The notes under the pieces: model-generated
Databases searched by the model: none
Told to the model about the DNA's origin: nothing
What the model saw: only the letters and a program-made list of their open reading frames with translations
Program-made: the position numbers and the translations under genes
Origin: Lachnospiraceae bacterium
GTDB lineage: Bacteria; Bacillota_A; Clostridia; Lachnospirales; Lachnospiraceae
Direction of reading: 5' to 3'
DNA length: 64,000 nt
NCBI GenBank assembly: GCA_017626435.1
Contig: JAGAIR010000002.1
Coordinates: 186,001-250,000 of the forward strand
Shown here: positions 8,573 to 17,446 of the stretch, piece after piece
Layout: every line of letters starts with the position of its first letter
Position numbering within the stretch: the stretch's first letter is position 1

Positions 8573-9040
8573 TTAATACAAATTCTTTACCTTAAACTGC
8601 TTTTCCGCCTCTCTTCTCTGGTCTTTTTTAGCAATATCCTGCCGCTTGTCATACTGCTTTTTCCCCTTAGCAAGACCAATTTCCACCTTCATCAGACTTC
8701 CCTTTAAATAGACATTCAGAGGCACCAGAGTATATCCCTTCTGTGCAATCTGTCCTTCTATTTTCCGTATTTCATACCGATGCAGCAGAAGTCTTCTCGG
8801 TCTGAGTGGGTCCTTATTAAAAATGTTTCCTTTTTCATAAGGACTGATATGCATCCCATAGATATACACTTCACCCTTCTGAATGCGGACAAATGATTCC
8901 TTAATGCTGCACTTTCCCATACGCAGAGACTTTACCTCTGTTCCAACCAGCTCAATTCCTGCCTCATATTTATCCTCAATAAAATAATCATAAAATGCCT
9001 TTTTATTATTAGCAATTATTTTTTTCAATTCCTTTGCCAT
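8573..9040 (-). CDS. smpB: SsrA-binding protein SmpB
   Basis: A 155-residue RNA-binding protein that delivers tmRNA to stalled ribosomes. Family motifs are [19 protein letters not shown] near the N-terminus, [19 protein letters not shown], and the basic tail [19 protein letters not shown], which becomes helical in the decoding centre. The length is normal. A GGAATAGG site precedes the ATG. It follows rnr with a 70-base gap in the usual rnr-smpB order, with its RNA partner ssrA 1.3 kb downstream. Confidence 0.98.
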   Translation of the reverse strand: MAKELKKIIANNKKAFYDYFIEDKYEAGIELVGTEVKSLRMGKCSIKESFVRIQKGEVYIYGMHISPYEKGNIFNKDPLRPRRLLLHRYEIRKIEGQIAQKGYTLVPLNVYLKGSLMKVEIGLAKGKKQYDKRQDIAKKDQRREAEKQFKVKNLY

Positions 9041-9109
9041 ACTCTGTTCCTATTCCTTTTCCATAATAATAATTAGAGTGTCAAAAGTCCGCTTCTATTT
9101 CAATAACAC

Positions 9110-11485
9110 TCAATGTCTGGCACGTCGTTTGGCAGACTTCTTTTTTGCCTTTTTAATGGTTTCCTTCCTTTTCTGTGTCTTTCTGCCAGTTCTCTCTGCT
9201 TTTTTGCCGTAACGCTCTGTCCTCTGTTCTGATCTTCTGCGTCCCTTTGCTGCCGGTTCTCTTCCTGTCAACGCTTTTTTCTGGACGGCATTCCTGTGTT
9301 TTCTTTTTCCATCCTCACTCTTTTCCAAAGAAGGAAGGATTACATTGCCCTCCTCGTCCTCCTGATACAATATAAAATCAACAGTATGTGTCAGTTTATC
9401 CACATCCGCAACAACGATCCTGATATCCTCACCCAGCTTAAATACTTTTCCGGTACGCTCTCCCACCATACGGTGACGATCTTCATCATAATAGAAATAA
9501 TCTCCCGGAATATCGGCTACCCGAATCATTCCTTCTATCGTATTAGGAAGCTCCACATACATGCCCCAGGTGGTCAGTCCGGAAATGATTCCCTCAAAGC
9601 TCTCTCCGATAAACTGCTCCATATATTCTGCTTTTTTCATCTTGTCAACTTCCCGCTCTGATTCCTCCGCCCGACGTTCCAACGCACTTGTCCGGTCTGT
9701 CACCTCTGGCAGAATCCTCTTATAATGGTCAATTCTCTTTTCGTTCATCTTCCCATGCAGGTTTTCTTTAATGATCCGGTGGATCTGTAAATCAGGATAA
9801 CGGCGGATTGGCGAGGTAAAATGACAATAATACTTCATTGCCAGTCCAAAATGTCCCTCACATCCAGTCGTATATCTTGCCTGCTTCATAGAGCGCAGTG
9901 CCAGACGGCTGATCAGTGCCTCTTCCGGCTTTCCTGCCACTCCCTTCATCAACTTCTGGATTTCCTTTGGATGGATTTCATCTTCTTTTATTTTTAATGT
10001 ATATCCAAAATTTTCAACAAATACGCTGAGATTTTCAATTTTCTCCATATCTGGGCTTTCATGAGTACGATACACAAACGGAAGCTCCTGCCAGAAATAA
10101 TCCTCTGCAACAGTCTGGTTTGCTGCCAGCATAAATTCCTCTATGATACGGTTTGCCTTGGTCTGCTCATATTCCTTTACCTCAATCGGCTTTCCCTGTT
10201 CATCCAGAATAATCTTCGCTTCTGGAAAGTCAAAATCAATGGAACCACGTTTCTCTCTTCTCGCCTTCAAAATGTCTGCCAGTTCATACATCAGCTCAAA
10301 CATCGGAATCAGTTCTTCATATTCTTTCCGCTCCGCCTCGTCCTGCTCCTCAACAATCTTATGGACACTGGTATAAGACATGCGACGGTCTACATTGATC
10401 ACACTCTCACAAATCTTATGCTCTGTCACCTCTCCCTTTGCATTGATATCCATCACACAGGACAGTGCCAGACGGTCTACCCCCTGATTCAAAGAACAGA
10501 TACCGTTAGACAGCTTATGCGGAAGCATCGGAATCACCCGGTCTACCAGATAAACACTGGTGCCTCGTTTCAAAGCTTCCTTATCCAGAGGAGAGCCTTC
10601 TGTCACATACTGGGTAACATCTGCGATATGAACTCCCAGATGATAGATTTCCCCTTCTTTCGTCAGGGTAATGGCATCATCCAGATCTTTGGCATCCTCA
10701 CCATCAATGGTAACCGTCTGCAAACTGCGAAAATCCGCCCTGCCGCTTTTTTCTTTTGGGTCTACCTCCTCCTCTATCTTCTCCACCTGTGCCATTACCT
10801 CATCCGGATATTCCTCCGGAAGACCAAATGCCTTTATCACTGACAGGATATCTACTCCCGGATCATTCACATGACCCAGTATCTCCAGAACCCTTCCCTC
10901 CGGCTTACGGACCTCATCTCCAAAATCCGTAATCTCTACGACTACCTTATGACCAGTGACAGCCCCCTTACTCTCTGCCTTTGCCACATAAATATCTCTG
11001 GTAAATTTCTGATTGTCAGCTACTACAAATCCAAAGTTACGGCTCCGGGTATAGGTGCCTACCATAATCCTGTTTCCATGTTCCATGACATGCAGGATTT
11101 CCCCCTCCCGGCGTTTCCCCTCTCCGGCATCCTTTTTCACCAATATCTGAACGGTATCCCCATCCATAGCTCCTCTGGTATAGCTCTCTGGAACAAAAAT
11201 ATCATCGTCCTCACCTTCTACACGCACAAAGCCAAAGCCTCGCTGGGTCGCCATATATCTTCCCACCTTAACATCAGAGGGAAGAAGCTTGATTTTTCCC
11301 TTCAAGTTAATGGTAAGCTTTCCTTCCATTACCAAGGCATCCAACACCTCCCGCAAATCCTTTTTTTCCCTGGAAGGAACCTGCAGTATCATCGCCATTT
11401 CTTTCACAGACATTGGCTTATATCCCTTAGATGAAACAAAATCAAAGACCAGTTTCTTCTTTTCTTCTAATTCCTCTTTTAACAT
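9110..11485 (-). CDS. rnr: Ribonuclease R
   Basis: A 791-residue 3'-5' exoribonuclease that degrades structured RNA and helps clear mRNA during trans-translation. The order is an N-terminal winged-helix region (about 1-65), cold-shock domains (GRYMATQRGFGFVRVEGEDD), the RNB catalytic domain with DGEDAKDLDDAI holding the metal-binding Asp residues and HFTSPIRRYPDLQIHRII, an S1 domain (GESFEGIISGLTTWGMYVEL), and a very basic Lys/Arg-rich tail. The start is ATG 11485, which has GGAG six bases upstream. An ATG 12 bases earlier overlaps that site. It is the first gene of an rnr-smpB unit after the secG terminator. Confidence 0.97.
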   Translation of the reverse strand: MLKEELEEKKKLVFDFVSSKGYKPMSVKEMAMILQVPSREKKDLREVLDALVMEGKLTINLKGKIKLLPSDVKVGRYMATQRGFGFVRVEGEDDDIFVPESYTRGAMDGDTVQILVKKDAGEGKRREGEILHVMEHGNRIMVGTYTRSRNFGFVVADNQKFTRDIYVAKAESKGAVTGHKVVVEITDFGDEVRKPEGRVLEILGHVNDPGVDILSVIKAFGLPEEYPDEVMAQVEKIEEEVDPKEKSGRADFRSLQTVTIDGEDAKDLDDAITLTKEGEIYHLGVHIADVTQYVTEGSPLDKEALKRGTSVYLVDRVIPMLPHKLSNGICSLNQGVDRLALSCVMDINAKGEVTEHKICESVINVDRRMSYTSVHKIVEEQDEAERKEYEELIPMFELMYELADILKARREKRGSIDFDFPEAKIILDEQGKPIEVKEYEQTKANRIIEEFMLAANQTVAEDYFWQELPFVYRTHESPDMEKIENLSVFVENFGYTLKIKEDEIHPKEIQKLMKGVAGKPEEALISRLALRSMKQARYTTGCEGHFGLAMKYYCHFTSPIRRYPDLQIHRIIKENLHGKMNEKRIDHYKRILPEVTDRTSALERRAEESEREVDKMKKAEYMEQFIGESFEGIISGLTTWGMYVELPNTIEGMIRVADIPGDYFYYDEDRHRMVGERTGKVFKLGEDIRIVVADVDKLTHTVDFILYQEDEEGNVILPSLEKSEDGKRKHRNAVQKKALTGREPAAKGRRRSEQRTERYGKKAERTGRKTQKRKETIKKAKKKSAKRRARH

Positions 11486-11587
11486 ATTGCTCTCCATTCC
11501 TTGTAATAACTGTTTATAGTATACCCTTTTTTCGATGGTTTGTATAGAAAAATGAAACGAACCAGGCCAAAACAGCCTTCCTACAAT

Positions 11588-11628
11588 CTAAAAAGCCGTT
11601 ATGGACAGCTTATACCATCCATAACGGC
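11588..11628 (-). terminator. Terminator after secG
   Basis: GCCGTTATGGA / TCCATAACGGC is an 11-bp perfect stem with a 12-base loop. It is followed by TTTTT on the minus strand, between secG and rnr. Confidence 0.85.
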
Positions 11629-11646
11629 CTTTCTCTTTCTCATGTT

Positions 11647-11895
11647 TTATGCAAAAATACTCAGATTCAATAGCAGGGAAAGTATAATAAATACTACTGC
11701 AAGAATCTTTGTTGCAAGTTCCAGTCCGCCTTCCATGGAACGTCCTTTATTCTTACCCCAGTAAGACTCTGCTGCACCGCTGATCGCACCTGTCAGACCA
11801 GCCTGTTTGCCTTCCTGCATCAATACGATGATTGTCAGAGCGATACAAACAACAATATAAAGAATCAATAAAATACCATGAATCACATTAATCAT
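11647..11895 (-). CDS. secG: Preprotein translocase subunit SecG
   Basis: An 82-residue membrane protein of the SecYEG channel. It has two hydrophobic segments (VIHGILLILYIVVCIALTII and ILAVVFIILSLLLNLSIF) linked by a polar loop with the family pattern VLMQEGKQAGLTGAISGAAE. The start chosen is ATG 11895, eight bases after GGAGG. The ATG 15 bases upstream overlaps that ribosome binding site. It sits downstream of gpmI as in many Firmicutes and is closed by a strong terminator. Confidence 0.95.
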   Translation of the reverse strand: MINVIHGILLILYIVVCIALTIIVLMQEGKQAGLTGAISGAAESYWGKNKGRSMEGGLELATKILAVVFIILSLLLNLSIFA

Positions 11896-12011
11896 TACTA
11901 AATCCTCCATTCCTTTCCAGACTGTTTCATCCTGCCACAGTCACTATAGCTTCACGAAAAGCCAGTACACACTCATAGTATAATACCATAAGTCCTATTG
12001 CTTTTCAAGCA

Positions 12012-13556
12012 TTATTTCTGAACAAGCAATGACTTTCCAGTCATTTCAGCCGGCTGCTCCAGCCCCATAATCTGAATCAGGGTTGGTGCAATATCTGCCA
12101 GACAGCCTCCCTCACGGAGAGTATAGGAATCATCATAGTTTACCAGAATAAACGGAACCGGATTGGTGGTATGTGCAGTGAATGGAGCACCTGTCTCATA
12201 GTCAATCATCTGCTCTGCATTTCCGTGGTCAGCACAGATAAACAGTACACCATCTACCTGCTTAACAGCCTCAACCGCAGCTCCCACACACTGATCAATA
12301 CGCTCTACCGCCTTAATGGCAGCAGGGATCACACCAGTATGGCCTACCATGTCTGGGTTAGCAAAATTGATAACGATCACATCATATTTATCAGAAGTAA
12401 TGGCAGCAGTCAGTCTCTCTCCAACCTCCGGAGCACTCATTTCCGGTTGTAAATCGTAGGTAGCCACAGAAGGTGACTTCACCAGGGAACGGTCCTCGTC
12501 TTTATTTGGCTCCTCTACGCCACCATTAAAGAAGAAAGTAACATGTGCATATTTCTCTGTCTCAGCAAGACGGAGCTGTGTCTTTCCGTTTGCGGCAAGA
12601 AATTCTCCAAAAGTATTTGCAATACTTTCTTTCTGAAAAGCAACCAGTTTATTTCCAATAGTCTCATCGTAATCAGTAAAGCAAACATAAGTTAATGGCA
12701 TAAAACCATTCTTACGCTCAAAGCTGTCAAAACTCTCATCACAGAAGGTACGTGTAATCTCACGGGCACGGTCAGGACGGAAGTTATAGAAAATAACGGA
12801 ATCATTCGGCTTAATGGTTGCAACCGGCTTGCCATCCTTTTCAATGACAGTAGGTACAACGAACTCGTCATTTACTTCCTCTGCATAGGAATCTGCAATC
12901 GCCTGTACAGCATCAGCAGCCTTGTTTCCTTCTCCGCAGACAAGTGCATTATAAGCCTTTTCCACACGGTCCCAGCGGTTATCACGGTCCATCGCATAAT
13001 AACGGCCATGGACACTGGCAATCTGTCCCACGCCAATTTCATCTATCTTCTTCTGCAATTCCTCTACAAAACCTTTTCCTGAAGTAGGTGCTGTATCACG
13101 TCCATCCAGGAAACAATGTACATATACATTCTTAACATCATTTTTCTTTGCCATCTCCAAAAGACCATACAGATGGGTGTTATGGCTGTGTACACCACCA
13201 TCCGAAAGTAAACCATATAAATGAAGATCGGATCCATTTTTCTTTACATTCTCCATAGCGGCAAGAAGTGCCTCATTCTGGAAGAAATCCCCATCCTCAA
13301 TCGCCTTGGTAATACGGGTCAGCTCCTGATAGATAATACGGCCGGCACCGATATTCATATGACCGACCTCAGAATTCCCCATCTGACCATCCGGAAGACC
13401 TACGCTCAGTCCACTGGCATTTCCCTTTACAAACGGACACTCTGCCATCAACTTGTCCATAACCGGGGTAGCTGCCTGTGCAATGGCATTTCCCTCTGTC
13501 TTTTCATTCAAACCATATCCGTCCAGTACCATCAATACAACCGGTTTCTTACTCAT
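12012..13556 (-). CDS. gpmI: 2,3-bisphosphoglycerate-independent phosphoglycerate mutase
   Basis: A 514-residue Mn-dependent glycolytic enzyme interconverting 3- and 2-phosphoglycerate. The alkaline-phosphatase-like core shows Asp12 (VLMVLDGYG), the phosphoserine Ser62 (GQMGNSEVGHMNIGAGR), DGRDTAPTSG, RPDRAREITR and the late metal site CADHGNAEQM with a following THTTNPVPF-type block (here AHTTNPVPF). The start is ATG 13556 (MSKKPVVLMVLDGYGLNE) with AAGGATGAGATT before it; an upstream in-frame ATG has no such site. In related genomes gpmI usually follows tpiA directly. Here a 7-kb island separates them. Confidence 0.97.
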   Translation of the reverse strand: MSKKPVVLMVLDGYGLNEKTEGNAIAQAATPVMDKLMAECPFVKGNASGLSVGLPDGQMGNSEVGHMNIGAGRIIYQELTRITKAIEDGDFFQNEALLAAMENVKKNGSDLHLYGLLSDGGVHSHNTHLYGLLEMAKKNDVKNVYVHCFLDGRDTAPTSGKGFVEELQKKIDEIGVGQIASVHGRYYAMDRDNRWDRVEKAYNALVCGEGNKAADAVQAIADSYAEEVNDEFVVPTVIEKDGKPVATIKPNDSVIFYNFRPDRAREITRTFCDESFDSFERKNGFMPLTYVCFTDYDETIGNKLVAFQKESIANTFGEFLAANGKTQLRLAETEKYAHVTFFFNGGVEEPNKDEDRSLVKSPSVATYDLQPEMSAPEVGERLTAAITSDKYDVIVINFANPDMVGHTGVIPAAIKAVERIDQCVGAAVEAVKQVDGVLFICADHGNAEQMIDYETGAPFTAHTTNPVPFILVNYDDSYTLREGGCLADIAPTLIQIMGLEQPAEMTGKSLLVQK

Positions 13557-13705
13557 AATCTCATCCTTTCCTGCAATGCATATCCTGCATTTGCATATAA
13601 AAATCATTACTGCTTTCTGTATCTTTATCTGTGAAAAGCACCCCTTTCATGCTACCGGACTGCATTCTCACTTGCATCATAATCCAGTTTATGAGTATAC
13701 ATGAT

Positions 13706-13903
13706 TTAAAGAGGTAAGTCAAATGCCTGCTTTCCAGCGTTGCCAGTTCCAAAGCTGTTTACCACTCCCTGTAACAGAAGAATCCCTATTCCTGATAATA
13801 TCCAAGTCCGGTGATACAAAGTAATGGCCACTAATTCTATATCCCTGGCATCCGGATTGTCATGCTCATATACACCCCGGCTGTTGTCATCCGCCCAGTC
13901 CAA
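13706..13903 (-). CDS. Unrecognised short frame, possible gene remnant
   Basis: Sixty-five codons from a TTG, reading DDNSRGVYEHDNPDARDIEL and then a hydrophobic segment WILSGIGILLLQGVVNSFG. There is a stop two codons upstream of the TTG and no convincing ribosome binding site. The amino-acid sequence looks more protein-like than chance, so this may be a fragment of a former membrane protein. It lies in the roughly 400-base gap between the SDR gene and gpmI, which otherwise holds nothing I can support. Confidence 0.25.
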   Translation of the reverse strand: MDWADDNSRGVYEHDNPDARDIELVAITLYHRTWILSGIGILLLQGVVNSFGTGNAGKQAFDLPL

Positions 13904-13954
13904 ATCATCTTATTTATTCCTTTGAGAAAATAAAGATTTTTCATCTGTGTACTG

Positions 13955-14785
13955 TTATTTCTGCGTTTTCAACGGACCATAGAAATAACTGGAGGTCGCG
14001 CCGCCATCGATCAAGATGGTAGAACCGGTAATAAAGGCTCCTTTGCTGCTCATCAAAAGCTCCGCAACATTTGCAACTTCATCCGCAGTTCCCGGACGTC
14101 CGGCAGGACAATTCGCAAACATATTCTTGTAAAAATCTCCGCGAGGGCCGTTAAACTCGTCAATCGCCAACGGCGTTACAATAATGCCGGGAGCAATATC
14201 ATTGATACGAGCGCCACGTCTGCCCCATTTAACCGCCTCTGCCATGACGCGTTTTTCATTGCAGCGTTTCGCCATCTGATAGGCGTGCAGGGTATCCCGA
14301 ATATTTGACCGCTGTAACAGAGGAAGTTTGAGCAATTCTTCCGATGGAGTTGTAGCCAGCATTTCATCCTCCTCGGCAGTCAGGGCAGGCATACGCCACC
14401 CCGACTGGCTGGAAATCGTGACACCCACGCCGCCTTTCTTAATGACCTTACCAACCTCCTCCAACAGAACCGCAGTACCATACAGATCTACTTTCAAAAT
14501 GACCTCAATAGGAGCCTGACTGGGTGAAACCCCTGCCGCATTGACCAGCATGGAGATTTCTCCATATTTCTGTGCTTCTGCAATGAGGCTCATAATGGAC
14601 TCGCGGGAAGATAAGTCCATTTCCATAGCCACCACATCAAAACCCGCATCATTCATAATTTTAGCGATAGCCTGAGCGTTTTCGAGCTTCTTATCGCCTA
14701 CAACAATTTTCATGCCATAGCCCATTCTTCTGGCAATCGCCATACCAATCTGGCCTGCGCCAGTTAAAATCATTACATCTTTCAT
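13955..14785 (-). CDS. Short-chain dehydrogenase/reductase (SDR)
   Basis: A 276-residue NAD(P)-dependent oxidoreductase. The Rossmann nucleotide-binding motif TGAGQIGMAIARRMG is at residues 8-22, NAAGVS in the middle, the catalytic Ser in VTISSQSGW and the YxxxK pair in HAYQMAKRC. The C-terminus has the classical GSTILIDGGATSSYF block. An Asp in VVGDKK at the end of the second strand suggests NAD rather than NADP, though this is only a rule of thumb. It is the last gene of the leftward oxidoreductase cluster (17280 to 13955). The substrate is unknown. Confidence 0.9.
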   Translation of the reverse strand: MKDVMILTGAGQIGMAIARRMGYGMKIVVGDKKLENAQAIAKIMNDAGFDVVAMEMDLSSRESIMSLIAEAQKYGEISMLVNAAGVSPSQAPIEVILKVDLYGTAVLLEEVGKVIKKGGVGVTISSQSGWRMPALTAEEDEMLATTPSEELLKLPLLQRSNIRDTLHAYQMAKRCNEKRVMAEAVKWGRRGARINDIAPGIIVTPLAIDEFNGPRGDFYKNMFANCPAGRPGTADEVANVAELLMSSKGAFITGSTILIDGGATSSYFYGPLKTQK

Positions 14786-14805
14786 CTTCTTTTACCTACC
14801 TTTTC

Positions 14806-14940
14806 TTATTCCGCCTGATCTCCACCAAATACAAGAAATTGCATCTGGTTCAATTTTTCATCTATTTCATTGATTTCCTCAGCAGATAAGATAATCTCTT
14901 CTGTATTGATTCCTGTATAGCACTCTGCTGTATCAAACTG
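14806..14940 (-). pseudogene. Aldo/keto reductase remnant with an internal deletion
   Basis: The frame reads QFDTAECYTGINTEE and then IILSAEEINEIDEKLNQMQ, ending VFGGDQAE and TAA. The first block is the N-terminal AKR active-site motif (catalytic Asp and Tyr in FDTAECY). The second is the extreme C-terminus of the same kind of enzyme. About 230 residues that should lie between them are missing, and a TAG stands immediately upstream. This is an internally deleted gene, squeezed into the 165-base gap between the SDR and the iron alcohol dehydrogenase. Confidence 0.7.
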
Positions 14941-14950
14941 CTATAGCTCA

Positions 14951-16117
14951 TCAGAGACACATTGCAAATATTTTTTCAATGTCCTGCTGTGCCAGCGGCT
15001 TAAAACCCGGAAGCACACCGTTGCCACAGGCCTTCTTAGCCATAACCGGGAAATCTTTTGCTTCAATGCCGACTTTTGTGAAAGTATTATCCAGTTCCAG
15101 CGTATCAAAGAAGAATGCAGAAAGTTTTTCAATACTCTGCTTTGCAATATCCATCGGCTCCAGATTTGCAGCAATGCCAAAGACATTCACACCAAACTGG
15201 ACATATTTAGATACAGTAGTCTCATCCAGGCAGTATTCCATCCAGCGGGGAGTCAAAATTGCCAACCCAAGACCGTGAGTAATATCATAAATAGCAGAAA
15301 GCTCATGCTCCATAGGGTGGCAGCTCCATGCCTGCTGCTTGCCGCCATTCACAAAACCGTTGATCGCCCAAGAAGAAGTCCACATGAGGTTTGCACGAGC
15401 CTCATAATTATCCGGCTCCTGCATTGCAATAGGCGCATATTTGATGATCGTTTTCATCATTCCCTCCATAAAGCAATCCAGCATATACAGGTCAGGCTCC
15501 ATATTGAAATAAACTTCTATGATATGGCTCATCATGTCCGCTGCACCGCAGGCAGTCTGATAAGGGCTGACACTGTAGGTCAGTGTTGGGTCGAGAAAGG
15601 AAGCCTTGGGCAGCAGGGGATCAGCCAAACGGCCAATTTTATCCTGTGTTTCAGGATTACTGATAACACCGCCGGAATCCATCTCTGATCCGGTAGCTGC
15701 AAGAGTTAATATCGTAACTACCGGCAGTGCCTTTTCCACAGGAGCCCATTCACTGAAAAAGTCCCACGGATCATGTTCTACACAGGCACCTGCTGCCATC
15801 CATTTAGTTGCATCCAAGGTAGAACCACCGCCCACAGCCAACAGGACATCAATATGATGTTCCTTACACATCTGCGCTCCATCACGCACCGAATCAATAC
15901 GAGGATTAGGTGCAATCCCGGACAGCTCATACAATTCCAACCCAGCGTTTTTGATTTCCTCTGTCACAGCATTATAAAGACCACTCTTCTTGATGGAACC
16001 GCCACCGTATGTCAACAGCACCCGCTTACCGTATTTTGATAATTCTTCTCCTAAGTGACAAAGTTGATTTTCTCCAAAATATACTCTTACCGGAATGTCA
16101 TAAATAAAATTCTTCAT
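14951..16117 (-). CDS. Iron-containing alcohol dehydrogenase
   Basis: A 388-residue group III alcohol dehydrogenase, closest in pattern to NADPH-dependent butanol dehydrogenase/YqhD-type aldehyde reductases. The N-terminus (IYDIPVRVYFGENQL) and the nucleotide-binding AVGGGSTLDATKWMAAGA are clear. Metal-ligand regions include AADMMSHIIEVYFN, the block with WSCHPMEHELSAIYDITHG, and HGLGLAILTPRWM. The start is ATG 16117 with GGGAGGAAATAACA before it; an earlier in-frame ATG lacks a site and adds an odd cysteine-rich leader. It probably reduces aldehydes in fermentation or detoxification. It is co-directional with its neighbours. Confidence 0.93.
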   Translation of the reverse strand: MKNFIYDIPVRVYFGENQLCHLGEELSKYGKRVLLTYGGGSIKKSGLYNAVTEEIKNAGLELYELSGIAPNPRIDSVRDGAQMCKEHHIDVLLAVGGGSTLDATKWMAAGACVEHDPWDFFSEWAPVEKALPVVTILTLAATGSEMDSGGVISNPETQDKIGRLADPLLPKASFLDPTLTYSVSPYQTACGAADMMSHIIEVYFNMEPDLYMLDCFMEGMMKTIIKYAPIAMQEPDNYEARANLMWTSSWAINGFVNGGKQQAWSCHPMEHELSAIYDITHGLGLAILTPRWMEYCLDETTVSKYVQFGVNVFGIAANLEPMDIAKQSIEKLSAFFFDTLELDNTFTKVGIEAKDFPVMAKKACGNGVLPGFKPLAQQDIEKIFAMCL

Positions 16118-16137
16118 TGTTATTTCCTCCCTATTTC

Positions 16138-16575
16138 TTATTTGTTTTCCGCCGCACGATCCACACACCGCAGGGCATTAAGACTTCTCGGATAACCAAT
16201 GTACGGCAGACACTGTGAAATCACTTTGATCAAAAATGCCTTGTCATTGGTGATTTTCAAAAAAGGGAATGCCCTGCCAATACCGAGATACGCCACTGCC
16301 TGATAAACGATTTCCTTTACCTCTACCGGTGTTACACCAAAATTCAGTGCCGCAGGCAGCATAGCCCGAAACTCATCCGTACCCTGGCAGCCAAGCAGCG
16401 TTGCAATGATTGCCATAAAGCGTGTTTTGTCATCCAAGTCATCCTGATTCACTACTTCGTCAAAAGCGAAGTTGTCAAACCGTTCCATGAACTCCGGGTC
16501 CGTTTCCAGAAAGGCGGAATGATAGCCCGGAAACATTTTATCGTGATATTTTTTTGCAAACTCCGTCGTTGCCAT
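16138..16575 (-). CDS. Carboxymuconolactone decarboxylase family protein
   Basis: A 145-residue all-helical protein of the CMD/AhpD superfamily. The core is DKTRFMAIIATLLGCQGTDE followed by FGVTPVEVKEIVYQAVAYLG. AhpD-type peroxidase members have a CxxC pair; here only one Cys is present in the equivalent region (LLGCQGTDEF), so disulfide chemistry of the AhpD kind is unlikely. Homologues of this type are often encoded next to aldo/keto and alcohol dehydrogenases, as here. A clear AAGGAGATGG site precedes the ATG. The exact reaction is unknown. Confidence 0.85.
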   Translation of the reverse strand: MATTEFAKKYHDKMFPGYHSAFLETDPEFMERFDNFAFDEVVNQDDLDDKTRFMAIIATLLGCQGTDEFRAMLPAALNFGVTPVEVKEIVYQAVAYLGIGRAFPFLKITNDKAFLIKVISQCLPYIGYPRSLNALRCVDRAAENK

Positions 16576-16590
16576 AGATTCTCCATCTCC

Positions 16591-16701
16591 TTATTTGTCA
16601 AATTCTTTTGCCACTTCGGTGAGAAGTCCCCGAATCGGCAGGTGCTGTGGGCAGATATGTTCACATCTGCCACATTTGATACAGTCAGATGCCCGGCTTC
16701 C
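16591..16701 (-). pseudogene. C-terminal 4Fe-4S fragment of a ferredoxin-domain aldo/keto reductase
   Basis: The frame reads SRASDCIKCGRCEHICPQHL and then PIRGLLTEVAKEFDK, ending TAA. CIKCGRCEHICP is a complete four-cysteine iron-sulfur motif, exactly as found at the C-terminus of the AKR subfamily that carries a ferredoxin tail. A stop lies just upstream and the rest of the enzyme is absent, replaced by the 3' end of the FMN reductase gene. It is a second damaged AKR in the same cluster, of a different subtype from the fragment at 14806. Confidence 0.75.
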
Positions 16702-16737
16702 TCATAATCCTTCTCTTTTACATTCTCAAAAATGTTC

Positions 16738-17280
16738 TCATTTTACCACTCCTATCGTTTTGCCCATCGCATAGGCTTTCTCAAAAGACGGGTGACGGTA
16801 AACATCACCTTTATCCCATATGCCGGTTCCATAGATAATTCCTTTCTCCTTTGCACCGGGTAAACACCGCAAATATCCACGCAGTCCGGCAATCGTCTCA
16901 GCCGCTGCAGAGTGTTCCGGATCAGCCGCTGTAATGATATAATAAAAATCTTTGTTTGTGATTTCTCTGTACCTCGGCAGACAGCGGTCAATCATGATTT
17001 TCATTTGCGCGTCCATAGAATAGAAGTACACCGGCGTTGCCAGAACTATAACATCCGCATCAATGAGTTCCTGCTGAATCTGCGCCATATCGTCTTTTTT
17101 GACGCATTGATGGGATTTCGTACAGCCATAACAGGCAACACAGGGGCTGATGTTCCTGTCAGCAAGATTGATTTTCTTTACTTCGCTTCCATTCTCAGCA
17201 GTCCCTTTTAAGAGCTGGTCACACAGGACATCCGAATTTCCTCCTTTACGGGGACTTGCACAGATTGCCAATACCTTCAT
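16738..17280 (-). CDS. Flavodoxin-like NAD(P)H-dependent FMN reductase
   Basis: A 180-residue flavoprotein of the NADPH-dependent FMN reductase/flavodoxin group. The phosphate-binding loop ICASPRKGGNSD (residues 7-18) and ATPVYFYSMDAQMKIMIDRC (flavin and dimer contacts) are diagnostic. CVACYGCTKSHQC supplies a cysteine cluster near residue 47, as seen in iron-sulfur flavoprotein relatives, though the spacing here is not enough to claim a cluster. AGGAGAGATGAACG precedes the ATG. It is the first enzyme gene downstream of the LysR regulator and probably supplies electrons to, or detoxifies substrates with, the neighbouring dehydrogenases. Confidence 0.88.
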   Translation of the reverse strand: MKVLAICASPRKGGNSDVLCDQLLKGTAENGSEVKKINLADRNISPCVACYGCTKSHQCVKKDDMAQIQQELIDADVIVLATPVYFYSMDAQMKIMIDRCLPRYREITNKDFYYIITAADPEHSAAAETIAGLRGYLRCLPGAKEKGIIYGTGIWDKGDVYRHPSFEKAYAMGKTIGVVK

Positions 17281-17446
17281 CGTTCATCTCTCCTTTGCTT
17301 TTTGCATTTTTACAATTTCTATTTTAGGCATATATGCCCTAGGGAGCAATTCGGATTCGCGGGCATTTCCATAAGAAAAACTTATACAAAAGAAGACCAT
17401 TGCTGCCACTTGACAGATATGGTCTTTCCATTTTTGTTTTACTCTT

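Noticed and set aside
13706..13903. Complete small membrane protein gene
   Set aside because: No ribosome binding site and an immediate upstream stop; kept only as a low-confidence possible remnant.
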